From the NCBI RefSeq assembly GCF_050467285.1, contig NZ_JBCMUN010000011.1:235817-299816 (forward strand): DNA of 64,000 bases, given 5' to 3'. Positions 23,835 to 33,149 of the stretch are shown here, piece by piece. Under the pieces are notes generated by a model. That model was not told the origin of the DNA and searched no databases. It saw only the letters and a program-made list of their open reading frames with translations. Every line of letters begins with the position of its first letter. The first letter of the stretch is position 1. The stretch comes from Paenibacillus_E oryzisoli_A (GTDB lineage: Bacteria; Bacillota; Bacilli; Paenibacillales; NBRC-103111). The translations under genes were made by a program, and so were the position numbers.

Positions 23835-25013
23835 TCAGGAATCCAGCGTCACCGTCGTCGAGGCAAAAAACTTTGCCACCGCAAAAGACGCCGCCCCGAG
23901 CACCGTCGAACGGTCGCCAAGCCCCGAGAATTCCACGCGAAGTCCTGCTCGCGGATGCGGCAGCGAACGCCGCTCGACCGCCTCCAGCAGAGGCTTCATG
24001 AGCCATTTTTCCCCTTTGGCCAGGCGGCCGCCAAGGATAATATAAGAAGGGTTGTACGCGTTGATGATATTGACGACGCCGACCCCCAGGTAGTAACCCA
24101 GCCGCTCAAAAAGCCGAATCACCGCCGCCTCGCCATCCGCCGCCCGCGCAAGCAGCCCGTCCAGATCTGCCGACGCTGTCTCCCCAAGCTCAGCCCGCGC
24201 CTGCTCGAGCAGCGCCTGCTCCGAGGCGTACAGCTCCCAGCAGCCCAAACTGCCGCAGCGGCACTGTGGCCCGTCATGTTGGATCGAGATATGCCCGATC
24301 TCGCCCGAGAACCCCGTTGCCCCACGGTACAACTCCCCGCGAATAATCATCCCGGCGCCGATCCCCATGCCGATCGACACATAGACGAGATGTGCCGTGT
24401 CCTTGCCTGCGCCGAACTGTTTTTCTCCGACAGCGCCGGCATTCGCCTCATTATCGATCGTAACGGGAAGCCCGAACTCCGCCTCCAGCTCGGCCTGTAG
24501 CGGCACGTTCTCCCAACCCAGATTCGGCGCGAACAGCAGCCGCCCTTCCTCATCGCAAATGCCCGGCACGCCGAGGCCGATCCCGATAACGCCGTAGACA
24601 CTCTGCGGCGCACCATCAACCAGTTCGCGAATCACCGCTTTCAATTGAGCGCTCACGGCTTCCACCGATGCATTATCATGCTGCACGCGCAGCTCCCGCA
24701 CAATCGCGCCGTTCAAATCCGTCAGCACGGCCAGTATATCGTGCACGCCCAAATCGACCCCGATCGCGTACCCCGCCGTCCCTTTAAAAAGCAGCATCAT
24801 CGGCTTCCGCCCGCCGCTCGACTCGCCCGCGCCGATCTCCTCCACGAGGCTGCTCGCCAGCAGTTCATTCACCAGGCTCGACACCGTCGCCTTCGTCAAC
24901 CCCGTCACCTCCGCGATCCGCGCCCGCGAGATGGGAGAGTCCGTGCGGATGTGGTTCAGCACGATCGTTTTATTGATTTTTTTCACCAGATTCAAGTCGC
25001 CTGTCTGCTTCAT
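23835..25013 (-). CDS. xylR: ROK-family xylose repressor
   Basis: The 392-residue repressor has an N-terminal winged helix-turn-helix (SRARIAEVTGLTKATVSSLVNELL) and a ROK sugar-kinase-like domain with GVDLGVHDILAVLTDLNG, GIGLGVPG and the zinc-binding signature GEIGHISIQHDGPQCRCGSLGCWELYAS. In Firmicutes XylR represses xylAB until xylose binds. GGCAGGAGG precedes ATG 25013. It is divergent from xylA, and the operator at 25096-25120 lies between them, closer to xylA. The gene is strongly GC-rich. Confidence 0.95.
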   Translation of the reverse strand: MKQTGDLNLVKKINKTIVLNHIRTDSPISRARIAEVTGLTKATVSSLVNELLASSLVEEIGAGESSGGRKPMMLLFKGTAGYAIGVDLGVHDILAVLTDLNGAIVRELRVQHDNASVEAVSAQLKAVIRELVDGAPQSVYGVIGIGLGVPGICDEEGRLLFAPNLGWENVPLQAELEAEFGLPVTIDNEANAGAVGEKQFGAGKDTAHLVYVSIGMGIGAGMIIRGELYRGATGFSGEIGHISIQHDGPQCRCGSLGCWELYASEQALLEQARAELGETASADLDGLLARAADGEAAVIRLFERLGYYLGVGVVNIINAYNPSYIILGGRLAKGEKWLMKPLLEAVERRSLPHPRAGLRVEFSGLGDRSTVLGAASFAVAKFFASTTVTLDS

Positions 25014-25095
25014 AAATCCTCCTGCCGTACCATTTGTGTCAAATTTCGACTATGCATCTGATTCTATCAGAAAAAAGTGTGTGACGCACGGACTA

Positions 25096-25139
25096 AGTTT
25101 GTTTAATGAATTTACAAACTTTTCGTTTGGTGGTATGAT
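25096..25139 (+). promoter_or_regulatory. xylA promoter and XylR operator
   Basis: AGTTTGT-N11-ACAAACT (25096-25120) is the XylR-type palindrome. The -35 box TTTACA (25111-25116) lies inside its right arm. A 17-bp spacer leads to -10 box TATGAT (25134-25139). Bound XylR would directly exclude polymerase. Confidence 0.92.
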
Positions 25140-25182
25140 GACTCCATCAGGCATTACTATCCTATCTTATGGAGGCTGTCAC

Positions 25183-26502
25183 ATGAGCTATTTTGATAAC
25201 GTTCAACCGATTCAGTATGAAGGTCCGACATCTGTGAATCCGCTTTCTTTTAAATTCTACAACCCGGATCAAGTCGTGCTAGGCAAAACGATGAAAGAAC
25301 ACCTGCGCTTCGCCGTCGCTTATTGGCATTCATTCTCGGCTAACGGTTCTGACCCGTTCGGTGCCGGCACCAACATCCGTGCTTGGGACCAATACGATGG
25401 TATGGAGCTGGCAAAAGCCCGCGTCGAAGCGTGCTTCGAGCTGCTGAACATCCTCGGCGTCGAGTACTTCGCGTTCCATGACCGCGACATCGCACCGGAA
25501 GGCAGCACGCTGCAAGAAACAAATGCCAACCTCGACGAAATCGTCGCTCTCATTAAAGACAAAATGGCCTCCACCGGTAAAAAACTGCTGTGGAACACAG
25601 CGAACATGTTCACCAACCCTCGCTTTGTACACGGTGCGGCGACGACGAACAATGCGGAAGTTTTTGCGTATGCGGCGGCACAAGTGAAAAAAGCGCTCGA
25701 CCACGCCAAAGAACTCGGCGCCGAAAACTACGTTTTCTGGGGCGGCCGTGAAGGCTACGAAACGCTGCTCAACACGGACATGGGCCTTGAGCTCGACAAC
25801 CTGGCGCGCTTCCTGCACATGGCGGTTGCTTATGCGAAGGAGATCGGCTTTACCGGCCAATTCCTGATCGAACCGAAGCCGAAAGAGCCATCCAAGCACC
25901 AGTATGATTTTGATGCGGCTACGACGCTTTCTTTCCTGCAAAAATACGACCTGCTTCCTTACTTCAAATTGAACCTGGAAGCGAACCACGCGACGCTGGC
26001 GGGCCACACGTTCGAGCACGAGCTCCGCGTTGCACGTCTGAACGGCATCCTCGGCTCCATCGACGCCAACCAAGGCGATCTGCTGCTCGGCTGGGATACC
26101 GACGAGTTCCCGACAGATCTGTACGCGACGACAATGGCGATGTACGAAATCTTACTGAACGAAAATGGCATCGGAAGCGGCGGCGTGAACTTTGACGCTA
26201 AAGTGCGCCGTACTTCCTTCGAGCCAATCGACGTTGTGTATGCGCACATCGCAGGGATGGACGCTTTTGCCCGCGGTCTGCAAGTGGCTGCGAAGCTGAT
26301 CGAAGATAATGTGTTCGACAATATCCTCGACACACGCTACGGTTCCTTCAAGATCGGCATCGGTGCCGACATCGTCGCAGGCAAAGCGGACTTCAAGTCC
26401 CTTGAAGCTTACGCGCTGGCGAACAACGGCCCGATCAAGAACCAATCCGGCCGCCTCGAGCTGATCAAGGCGACGGTGAATCAGTATTTGACGAACGCGT
26501 AA
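25183..26502 (+). CDS. xylA: Xylose isomerase
   Basis: The 439-residue enzyme isomerises D-xylose to D-xylulose. The frame is open further upstream, but ATG 25183 has GGAGG 8 nt before it and starts MSYFDNVQPIQYEG, typical of the long-form (group II) enzymes. Conserved parts are AFHDRDIAPEG, VFWGGREGYETLLNTD, LIEPKPKEPSKHQYD, LNLEANHATLAGHTFEHELR (metal and substrate ligands) and DANQGDLLLGWDTDEFP. No xylulokinase gene follows; the gene stands alone with a terminator, so xylB must be elsewhere. Confidence 0.98.
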   Translation: MSYFDNVQPIQYEGPTSVNPLSFKFYNPDQVVLGKTMKEHLRFAVAYWHSFSANGSDPFGAGTNIRAWDQYDGMELAKARVEACFELLNILGVEYFAFHDRDIAPEGSTLQETNANLDEIVALIKDKMASTGKKLLWNTANMFTNPRFVHGAATTNNAEVFAYAAAQVKKALDHAKELGAENYVFWGGREGYETLLNTDMGLELDNLARFLHMAVAYAKEIGFTGQFLIEPKPKEPSKHQYDFDAATTLSFLQKYDLLPYFKLNLEANHATLAGHTFEHELRVARLNGILGSIDANQGDLLLGWDTDEFPTDLYATTMAMYEILLNENGIGSGGVNFDAKVRRTSFEPIDVVYAHIAGMDAFARGLQVAAKLIEDNVFDNILDTRYGSFKIGIGADIVAGKADFKSLEAYALANNGPIKNQSGRLELIKATVNQYLTNA

Positions 26503-26537
26503 GGGGCTTTCCCCTGAAGCAAAAACGTACCTTTCCA

Positions 26538-26572
26538 AATCCCGTCTCAGCCTTTCGCTGGGCGGGATTTTT
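26538..26572 (+). terminator. xylA terminator
   Basis: AAATCCCG and CGGGATTT pair with an inner mismatched stem, followed by TTTTTCG. The gap 26503-26754 holds no other feature. Confidence 0.85.
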
Positions 26573-26754
26573 CGCGTGTTCGGGCTGAGCCGTTAAGCGG
26601 TGAGCAGCCCTCTCCCTTCTGCCCCTTCCGCTGCGGCTCCTCCGCCAGCACGGTTTATTTTCCTAGACATTCACCCATCGCCTCCGGCCCGAATACAGTG
26701 TAGAAAAATGGGCTCACAGGACCCTGATCTGTTGCAACTAGGAGGAACCCGCAC

Positions 26755-28044
26755 ATGCAAATTCACGTTGTCCAGCGCGGACAAACGCTTTACCGCATTG
26801 CGCAAATTTACGGCAGCTCCGTAGACGAGATCGCCTCGGCCAATGAGCTGACGCCGAGTCAGTCGCTCGTCATCGGACAGGCACTTGTCATTCCGATCGT
26901 CGGCTCGTATTACTGGGTGCAGCCCGGCGAAGGGCTCTACGCAATTGCTCACAAGCTCGGGCTCGATCTGCACACGCTCGCTTCTGTCAACGGGCTCACC
27001 GATTATCAGTCGCTCTCGGCCGGCTTCCGGCTCTACATCCCGCCGCACCCCCGCCCTAAAGCGGAATCTAACGCGTACGTCGAACCAAGGGGCGACGAAG
27101 TATCGCCCGTGCTCCTGCAAGCGTCCAGAGAGGCGGCTCCGCATCTGACGTATCTGGCCCCTTTTACGTTCCGCATCCAACGGGACGGCACGCTCAAGGC
27201 CCCCCCGCTGAACGGGCTGCGGGAAATCGCCGAGAATAACGGCGCCACGCTGATGATGGTCGTCGCCAATCTCGAGAACGACCAGTTCAGCGCCGATCTC
27301 GGGCATATTTTTTTGAACGATATGACCGTTCAGGATAAGCTGCTGCAGACGATTCAGTCCACAGCGAAGCAGCATGGTTTTAAGGATATTCATTTTGATA
27401 TCGAGCACCTGCTCCCCGCCGACCGCGAGGCATACAACCGCTTCCTGCGCAAAGCTGCTACGATGATCCACCAGGACGGCAACTTGATGTCCACCGCTCT
27501 GGCACCCAAGACGAGCGCCACACAGGCCGGTCAATGGTACGAAGCGCACGATTATAAAGCGCATGGGCAGATTGCGGATTTTGTCGTGATTATGACGTAC
27601 GAATGGGGCTACAGCGGCGGCCCTCCGATGGCGGTTTCCCCCATTGGCCCTGTGCGCAAGGTGCTCGAATATGCGATGAGCGAAATGCCTGCTTCCAAAA
27701 TCATGATGGGGCAAAATCTGTACGGCTACGACTGGACACTCCCTTTTGTTCCAGGGGGCGCCTACGCCAAAGCCATCTCGCCGCAAGCGACGATTGATCT
27801 CGCGCGCAAGTTCAACGCGCAAATCTTGTACGACTATACTGCGCAAGCGCCGCATTTTAACTATTGGGATGATAACGGCAAGGAGCATGCAGTGTGGTCG
27901 GAGGATGCACGGTCCATTCAAGCAAAATTCCGGCTCATTCAAGAGCTCGGCCTGCGCGGCATCAGTTACTGGAAGCTGGGCCTCAAATTTCCGCAGAACT
28001 GGCTGCTGCTGGAGGACAATTTTAATATCGTCAAGCGGGGGTGA
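26755..28044 (+). CDS. LysM-GH18 N-acetylglucosaminidase, YaaH/SleL type
   Basis: The 429-residue protein has two N-terminal LysM domains (about 2-45, IHVVQRGQTLYRIAQIYG; about 51-97, YYWVQPGEGLYAIAHKLG) that bind peptidoglycan, and a GH18 catalytic domain. The active site reads DIHFDIEHL, matching the DxxxDxE signature with the catalytic Glu. MTYEWGYSGGPPMAVSPIGP and YGYDWTLPFVPGG are typical of the spore-coat enzymes YaaH and SleL, which cut cortex fragments in germination. There is no signal peptide, which also fits those coat-assembled enzymes. AGGAGG lies 8 nt before the ATG. A weak hairpin follows at 28049-28085. Confidence 0.93.
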   Translation: MQIHVVQRGQTLYRIAQIYGSSVDEIASANELTPSQSLVIGQALVIPIVGSYYWVQPGEGLYAIAHKLGLDLHTLASVNGLTDYQSLSAGFRLYIPPHPRPKAESNAYVEPRGDEVSPVLLQASREAAPHLTYLAPFTFRIQRDGTLKAPPLNGLREIAENNGATLMMVVANLENDQFSADLGHIFLNDMTVQDKLLQTIQSTAKQHGFKDIHFDIEHLLPADREAYNRFLRKAATMIHQDGNLMSTALAPKTSATQAGQWYEAHDYKAHGQIADFVVIMTYEWGYSGGPPMAVSPIGPVRKVLEYAMSEMPASKIMMGQNLYGYDWTLPFVPGGAYAKAISPQATIDLARKFNAQILYDYTAQAPHFNYWDDNGKEHAVWSEDARSIQAKFRLIQELGLRGISYWKLGLKFPQNWLLLEDNFNIVKRG

Positions 28045-28229
28045 TATGCCCCCTCCCCCTGCTTTCTCCGAGAAGATGGGGGTTTTTCGTCATTTTCAGC
28101 CACAATTCAGCAAACTTTAAGGTTCTCGACACGTTTTTCCTTCATTTTCCGCGTGCAAATGCCGATGTAAATAGAGATCTATGTTCATTTGGTCAATTCA
28201 GCAGCTTACTTTGGAGGGAAACGGAAAAC

Positions 28230-30827
28230 ATGAAAAGGCTAAGTCACACGAAGTGGTTGTCCCTGGTTCTTATTTTGGCCCTCGCCAGTCAAGTACTTTG
28301 GGCAGGCGCAGCGTTCGCAGCGGATAGCATCTCGAAGCTCGTTTTGAACAAAAATGAGATCAGCCTGCAGGTTGGCGACACCGCCACGTTATCGGCAACG
28401 GCCATTTTTGTCAGCGGCACGACAGAGAATGCGACGGTCAAAACCGATTGGAACTCCGGCACGCCTGAGGTCGCTTCGGTGTATGCAGGCGTCGTCACCG
28501 CCAAAAAAGAAGGAAAAGCCATCATTACAGCCACTTATATGGGAGAAACGGAAGTCGTGACGGTCACCGTCAGCAAAAAGGTGAAGTCGTTAACCTCCGA
28601 CGTGCAATCCCTCGATCTGCGCTTGAACAGCACCCAGCAATTAGCCATTACGGCCTATTACGAGGACGGCACATCTGAAAATGTGTCCAGCCTCGCCGAC
28701 TACACCGTCGATGCCAGCACGATTGCCACCGTGACGAACGGGCTCGTTCGCGGGCAAAATCCCGGCAGCGGCACGATTACCGTGAAGTATATGAATCAAT
28801 CGCTTACGCTCGACGTCGATGTCGAGGTGGTTCGCCGTCTCGATGCGGACAAGTCCGACGTGTCCTTGCTGAAAGACGGCACGAGCAAAGTGAAGCTTAT
28901 GGCTACCTACCCGGACGGCACGACGAGCGATGTCGCAAGCAAAGCCGTCTGGACGTCCGACAAGCCGGACGTTGCCGACGTGATTAACGGCACGATCACT
29001 GGCTACAGTGTCGGCAAAGCGACGCTGACGGCTTCCTACGGCACCAAAACGACGACGATCCGCGTTGACGTGGACAGCACCGTGAAGCTGGAGCTGGATA
29101 AAACGAGTATTTTGCTGAAGAAAAACGGCACCGGCCAGCTGAAGCTGACCGCTACCTATGCCGATGGCTCGACATCGGACATTTCCGACCGCGCCGAATG
29201 GTCGTCGAGCGATGAAGATGTCGTGCAAGTGACCAAAGGCAAACTGCTTGGCACCGACATTGGCGAAGCGACTGTGTTTGCCAAGTACGGCGACCGCACC
29301 GTTGCAGCTAGCATTGATGTGGAAGTGCCGCACCGTCTCGTTGTGAGCGCAGACTCCCTAACGCTGCAAGCGGATGGCAGCGCGTCGCTGGACGTATACG
29401 CCACCTATGCGGACGGCACGACGGCGACCGTGACCGACAGCGCAATCTGGAGCGTCGATCACGAGGACATCGCGATGGTGACCAAAGGTACGGTCAAAGC
29501 GTTTAAATCCGGCGTTGCCACGATCACCGCTTCCTACGGCGGCAAAACGACCACAACGCGCGTAGAAATCGACGTGCCAACCTCCGTCAAGCTGTCGCAG
29601 AAAGCGGTCAATATGCAAAGCGGCGATTCGGCGAACGTGACGCTAACTGCATATTTTAAAGATCGCAGCACAGGTGTAGATGTGACGGACAAAGCGACGT
29701 GGACATCCAGCGACGAGGATATCGCCGAAGCCAGCAAAGGCGCCATTACCGGCGTTGCTACCGGCGCGGCAACCGTAACGGCAGAGTACGGCACGCGTAA
29801 AGCGGTTCTGCAAGTGTCGGTAGGCGAGCTGAAAAGCCTGACCGTGAGCGAGGACAAGCTGGTCATGAAAAAGGGCGGCTCGGCAACATTAAAAGCCGAA
29901 GCGCTATACACCGATGATACCAAGAGCGATGTCACCTCCGATGTCATCTGGACAAGCAGCAATACAAAGGCCGCTACAGTCGACCAAGGCGTGGTCAAAG
30001 CCATCGCCTCCGGTACGTCTACGCTGACGGCACAGTTGGACAACAAAACCGTGACGATTCCGGTCGAAGTGGATATGGCCAGCGATCTCACAGCCAGTGT
30101 CATAAACATTGTAATGGATCTGAATGAGACGAGAAGCATCGTGCTGACGGCTACCGACGCGAGCGAGACCGCCCGCACGGTAACGAGCGATGCCGAATGG
30201 AAAACGAGCAACGCCTCGATCCTGTCCGTTTCCAAAGGCGTGGTGACGCCTGTCGCACGCGGTAAAGCGACGGTAACGGCAACTTACGGCGGCAAGAGCA
30301 TTTCGATCCCGGTCGAAATTGGCGTCATTGATTCACTCAAAGCCAGCAAAACGTTCTTCATCACGAAGAGCGGCGAGCAGACGCAATTGACAGTGACAGC
30401 TACGATGTCGGACGGCACGACCAAAGACGTCACGAACAGCGCTACCTGGAAAGTGTCGGCTTATAAAATTGGTTCCGTCGACAATGGACTTTTCACCGCA
30501 ATCGGTTCCGGCAAAACGACGATTACCGTCTCCTTCGGCGGCAAAACCGTCGCCATTCCGGTGGAAGTCGACACGCTGAAATATTTGAAGACAGATGTTG
30601 TGAAGATCGAGCTGAAAGAAGGCCAGACGGCCAATGTCAGCGCAATCGCGACTTACTCGGACGGCTCGGAAGATGACGTTACGAAGCCTGCCTTGTGGAC
30701 GACCTCGAACATCATGATCGCGGATGTCAAAGACGGCGTCATTAAGGCGACCGGTAAAGGCACGGCGCGTATTTCCGTCACTTTTGCCAATATGCGCACG
30801 ACGGTTCAAGTGACCGTTACCAAATAA
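28230..30827 (+). CDS. Secreted protein of ten tandem bacterial Ig-like (Big_2) domains
   Basis: The 865-residue protein starts at ATG 28230 (MKRLSHTKW; GGAGG 12 nt upstream), with a signal peptide ending AFAADS. The whole mature part is ten repeats of about 83 residues. Each runs from a strand such as LVLNKNEISLQVGDTA through LTATYADGSTSDISDRAEWSS, then a DVxQVTKGxLxG turn, and ends xATVTAxYGGKT plus a strand VxVEVD. The repeats are diverged, so the duplication is old. No SLH, LPXTG or transmembrane anchor is present. Such proteins act as adhesins or structural wall spacers; here only the architecture is certain. Confidence 0.92.
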   Translation: MKRLSHTKWLSLVLILALASQVLWAGAAFAADSISKLVLNKNEISLQVGDTATLSATAIFVSGTTENATVKTDWNSGTPEVASVYAGVVTAKKEGKAIITATYMGETEVVTVTVSKKVKSLTSDVQSLDLRLNSTQQLAITAYYEDGTSENVSSLADYTVDASTIATVTNGLVRGQNPGSGTITVKYMNQSLTLDVDVEVVRRLDADKSDVSLLKDGTSKVKLMATYPDGTTSDVASKAVWTSDKPDVADVINGTITGYSVGKATLTASYGTKTTTIRVDVDSTVKLELDKTSILLKKNGTGQLKLTATYADGSTSDISDRAEWSSSDEDVVQVTKGKLLGTDIGEATVFAKYGDRTVAASIDVEVPHRLVVSADSLTLQADGSASLDVYATYADGTTATVTDSAIWSVDHEDIAMVTKGTVKAFKSGVATITASYGGKTTTTRVEIDVPTSVKLSQKAVNMQSGDSANVTLTAYFKDRSTGVDVTDKATWTSSDEDIAEASKGAITGVATGAATVTAEYGTRKAVLQVSVGELKSLTVSEDKLVMKKGGSATLKAEALYTDDTKSDVTSDVIWTSSNTKAATVDQGVVKAIASGTSTLTAQLDNKTVTIPVEVDMASDLTASVINIVMDLNETRSIVLTATDASETARTVTSDAEWKTSNASILSVSKGVVTPVARGKATVTATYGGKSISIPVEIGVIDSLKASKTFFITKSGEQTQLTVTATMSDGTTKDVTNSATWKVSAYKIGSVDNGLFTAIGSGKTTITVSFGGKTVAIPVEVDTLKYLKTDVVKIELKEGQTANVSAIATYSDGSEDDVTKPALWTTSNIMIADVKDGVIKATGKGTARISVTFANMRTTVQVTVTK

Positions 30828-30840
30828 TCGGCTTTTCCCG

Positions 30841-30876
30841 GCCCCCTCTGGTTGTTGTCAGAGCGGGGCTTTTTTG
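30841..30876 (+). terminator. Terminator after the Ig-like protein gene
   Basis: GCCCC-CTCTG pairs with CAGAG-CGGGGC and is followed by six T. Confidence 0.9.
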
Positions 30877-30967
30877 CGTCTTCTGCATAAGTTCTTGCGC
30901 ATAGGGGAATATATGCTTAATTACTCGGAGTTGTCTCCTATCGAGAACTTTTGGAGGTAGATCTACC

Positions 30968-31423
30968 ATGAATCGATCGATCAAGCTCGCTTCGCTTTCT
31001 TTTCTGGCTATTACCGTTTTGCTGGGTGCCCACCAATACCGGCTCAAATCCCATAAACACGACATGGAAATGATGTCGCAAGCCGAAGTGCAGCAATCTG
31101 CGAAGCAAGGAGCGCCAACGTTTTTTGAAACGAATCCGTTCGGCATGCCCGCGGCGCCGCTGCATCCTTCGCACCGCCACAGCCGGCACAGCCATGCCGC
31201 TTCGTACGGGCTGACTCCGCCGACGGCGCTGCAGGACGGCCCTGGTGCGCCGGTTGGCGGCCCCCTTGGCGCTGGCCCTGGGGCGCCTGACCGCTCGATC
31301 AAGCTCCAAGCCGCTGCAGAGCCAAAAGCGAAATCGCGCCCCTGGTACAGCTACCTGGGCCTGTTGGGGCTGCTAGGCCTGCTAGGCCTCGGCCGCCGCT
31401 CGAACACGCCGCATGCGGAGTGA
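30968..31423 (+). CDS. Small exported or membrane protein with a Gly-Leu-rich C-terminal helix
   Basis: The 151-residue protein has an N-terminal hydrophobic segment (LASLSFLAITVLLGA) that is a signal or anchor. A His-rich middle (LHPSHRHSRHSHAAS) and a Gly/Pro/Ala stretch follow. A short C-terminal helix reads YSYLGLLGLLGLLGLGRR, then a hydrophilic tail. The terminal pattern (glycine every third residue, then Arg-Arg) recalls the short WGxxGLLGL membrane anchors seen in Bacillota. GGAGG lies 8 nt before the ATG. The role is unknown; the His-rich segment could bind metal. Confidence 0.7.
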   Translation: MNRSIKLASLSFLAITVLLGAHQYRLKSHKHDMEMMSQAEVQQSAKQGAPTFFETNPFGMPAAPLHPSHRHSRHSHAASYGLTPPTALQDGPGAPVGGPLGAGPGAPDRSIKLQAAAEPKAKSRPWYSYLGLLGLLGLLGLGRRSNTPHAE

Positions 31424-31542
31424 GCCGACTAGCGGGGACTTCCGCCCTCTGACAGTGCGGAGCAGCGTGCTCGAGGCGAGACCGGCCCGCGTGCATCCTG
31501 GCATTACATGTGCAAACCCTGACCCCCGGAGGTGTACGTCCC

Positions 31543-31644
31543 ATGATTTACCGTTCCTTGAGCGCAGCTAGAGTAGAACGTTGGCGGGACGTGTGGCGAA
31601 TGGCTGCACGGTTGATCCTCGGTCCTTTCGGTACCTCGGAGTGA
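31543..31644 (+). CDS. Possible 33-residue small protein
   Basis: ATG 31543 is preceded by GGAGGT at a 9-nt spacing and opens a short frame MIYRSLSAARVERWRDV... ending at TGA 31642. The product would be basic, with an amphipathic helix. The ribosome binding site is the only real support. It ends 15 bp before repeat element C. It could be a fortuitous frame. Confidence 0.3.
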   Translation: MIYRSLSAARVERWRDVWRMAARLILGPFGTSE

Positions 31645-31658
31645 CGTGCTTTAGATTT

Positions 31659-31849
31659 AAGAGTGGTTAACCCCTCTTATTTTTAGCTTCCCCTACCTTT
31701 CTTCTGAAATAAGAGGGGCTCACCACTTCTATTTCGCTGCAAGAGCGCGTTTTATGCCACAAACCCGACAGATAAGAGGGGTACACTACGCTTATTTTTT
31801 GCTTTTCCCTTGGATTAGGACAAATAAGAGTGGTTTTCCCCTCTTATTT
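31659..31849. repeat. Four-hairpin intergenic element C
   Basis: Four near-palindromic units are built on AAATAAGAG(T/G)GG-N4-CCCCTCTTATTT. They are centred at 31668.5, 31720.5, 31783.5 and 31835.5, spaced 52, 63 and 52 bp, identical to element B. The slight arm asymmetry shows units 1 and 4 in one orientation and 2 and 3 in the other. Spacers 1-2 and 3-4 resemble each other (TTTnGCTTnnCC). Other than the small frame at 31543, the 606-bp stretch 31424-32029 holds no gene. Confidence 0.9.
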
Positions 31850-32029
31850 CTGCCGCTCGTCTAGAGAACCGGTTACCGCCAACTATTGCCCGTTTTCTTC
31901 TACTACCAGGCGCAGCTGGAAGTAGAAGGGACGGGCTGTTCGTCTACCACTAAACAAATGTCTGTGAAATAGACTTTTGTCCACGGATCCATTACACTAG
32001 AACCATACGTCAGTCGAAAGGAGTGTTTC

Positions 32030-33136
32030 ATGTCTTTCATGGACCGTGAACAGCACGTTCTGGCGCTAATCCGTCAAAATCCATTCATATCCCAGCAGGA
32101 AATGGCGAGCATCATCGGCATTTCCCGCTCCGCCGTCGCCGGCTACATTGCCGCGCTGACGAAGAAAGGCATCATTCGCGGCCGCGCCTACATTATGGCC
32201 GAGGAGCAGACCGTGCTTTGCCTTGGCGGCGCGAACCTCGACAGCAAAGCGACGGCCAAGCAAGTAATCCGCATGGCGTCCTCGAATCCGGTGTCCGTCA
32301 CCGAATCGTGCGGCGGCGTGGCGCGCAATATCGCGGAAACGCTGGCAGGGCTCGGCTGCCGCACATCGCTTTTCACCATCGTCGGCGATGACAAGGCCGG
32401 CGCGTGGGTGCTGGAGGAGACGCGCAAGCGCGGCGTCGACGTCAGCCAGTCCGTCGTGCTCAAGGATGGTGCGACCGGCACTTACACCGCGCTGCTCGAT
32501 CCCGAGGGCGAGATGGCGCTCGCTTTTGCCAATATGGATATTTACGATCAATATACGCCTGCTCTGCTGCAGGAAAAATGGCCGCACATCGCCGCTGCCA
32601 AGCTCATCATCGCGGATACGAACTTGCCACCCGACACGCTGGCGGAGCTGATCGGCAAATGCCGCGAAGAGGGAATCTCCCTTTTCATCGACCCGGTCTC
32701 CTCGGAAAAGGCGAAAAAGCTGCCCGCCGATCTGACGGGCGTGACCGCGATCTTTCCGAATCTGGAGGAGGCACAGCTGCTGGCCGGCAGCCCGTACGAC
32801 GATACGAGTCGGCTCGCCGAAGCGATTCGCGCGCGCGGCGCAGCCCATGTGTTTATCACGCTGGGAAGCAAAGGCGTGTTCTACCACAGCGAGGAGCAGA
32901 TCCGTCTCTTCCCTCCGCTGCCGACCAAAGTCGTAGAAGTCACAGGCGCGGGAGACGCTTTTCTGGCCGGTGTCGCTTACGCCGTCCTGCATCAGCAGTC
33001 CTATCTGGAAGCTTGCAGCTACGGCCTAGCCGCCGCCCATCTGACGTTGCAGACGCATCAATCCGCGGCATCCGAACTAACCGAGGAACGGCTGCTTCAC
33101 ACCGTCACCCCAGCAGCCCCTCAAACCAACATCTAA
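32030..33136 (+). CDS. psuK: Pseudouridine kinase with N-terminal helix-turn-helix
   Basis: The 368-residue protein has an N-terminal winged helix-turn-helix (about 1-55; ISQQEMASIIGISRSAVAGYIAALTKKG), then a PfkB-family kinase. The kinase part shows ESCGGVARNIAETLAGLG, IADTNLPPDT, VTAIFPNLEEAQLLAG and the ATP/anion-hole motif VTGAGDAFLAG. PsuK phosphorylates pseudouridine to pseudouridine 5'-phosphate. The substrate is assigned from the pseudouridine-phosphate glycosidase gene 13 bp downstream. GGAG is well placed before ATG 32030. The fused DNA-binding domain suggests self-control (inference). Confidence 0.9.
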   Translation: MSFMDREQHVLALIRQNPFISQQEMASIIGISRSAVAGYIAALTKKGIIRGRAYIMAEEQTVLCLGGANLDSKATAKQVIRMASSNPVSVTESCGGVARNIAETLAGLGCRTSLFTIVGDDKAGAWVLEETRKRGVDVSQSVVLKDGATGTYTALLDPEGEMALAFANMDIYDQYTPALLQEKWPHIAAAKLIIADTNLPPDTLAELIGKCREEGISLFIDPVSSEKAKKLPADLTGVTAIFPNLEEAQLLAGSPYDDTSRLAEAIRARGAAHVFITLGSKGVFYHSEEQIRLFPPLPTKVVEVTGAGDAFLAGVAYAVLHQQSYLEACSYGLAAAHLTLQTHQSAASELTEERLLHTVTPAAPQTNI

Positions 33137-33149
33137 GGAGAGAGCACTC

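Noticed and set aside
24931..25182. N-terminal extension of xylose isomerase from an upstream start
   Set aside because: The extension overlaps xylR, the operator and the promoter. ATG 25183 has a perfect ribosome binding site and the family's normal start.
26671..27942. Long minus-strand frame of 423 codons
   Set aside because: It is the antisense shadow of the LysM-GH18 gene, whose motifs are unambiguous.
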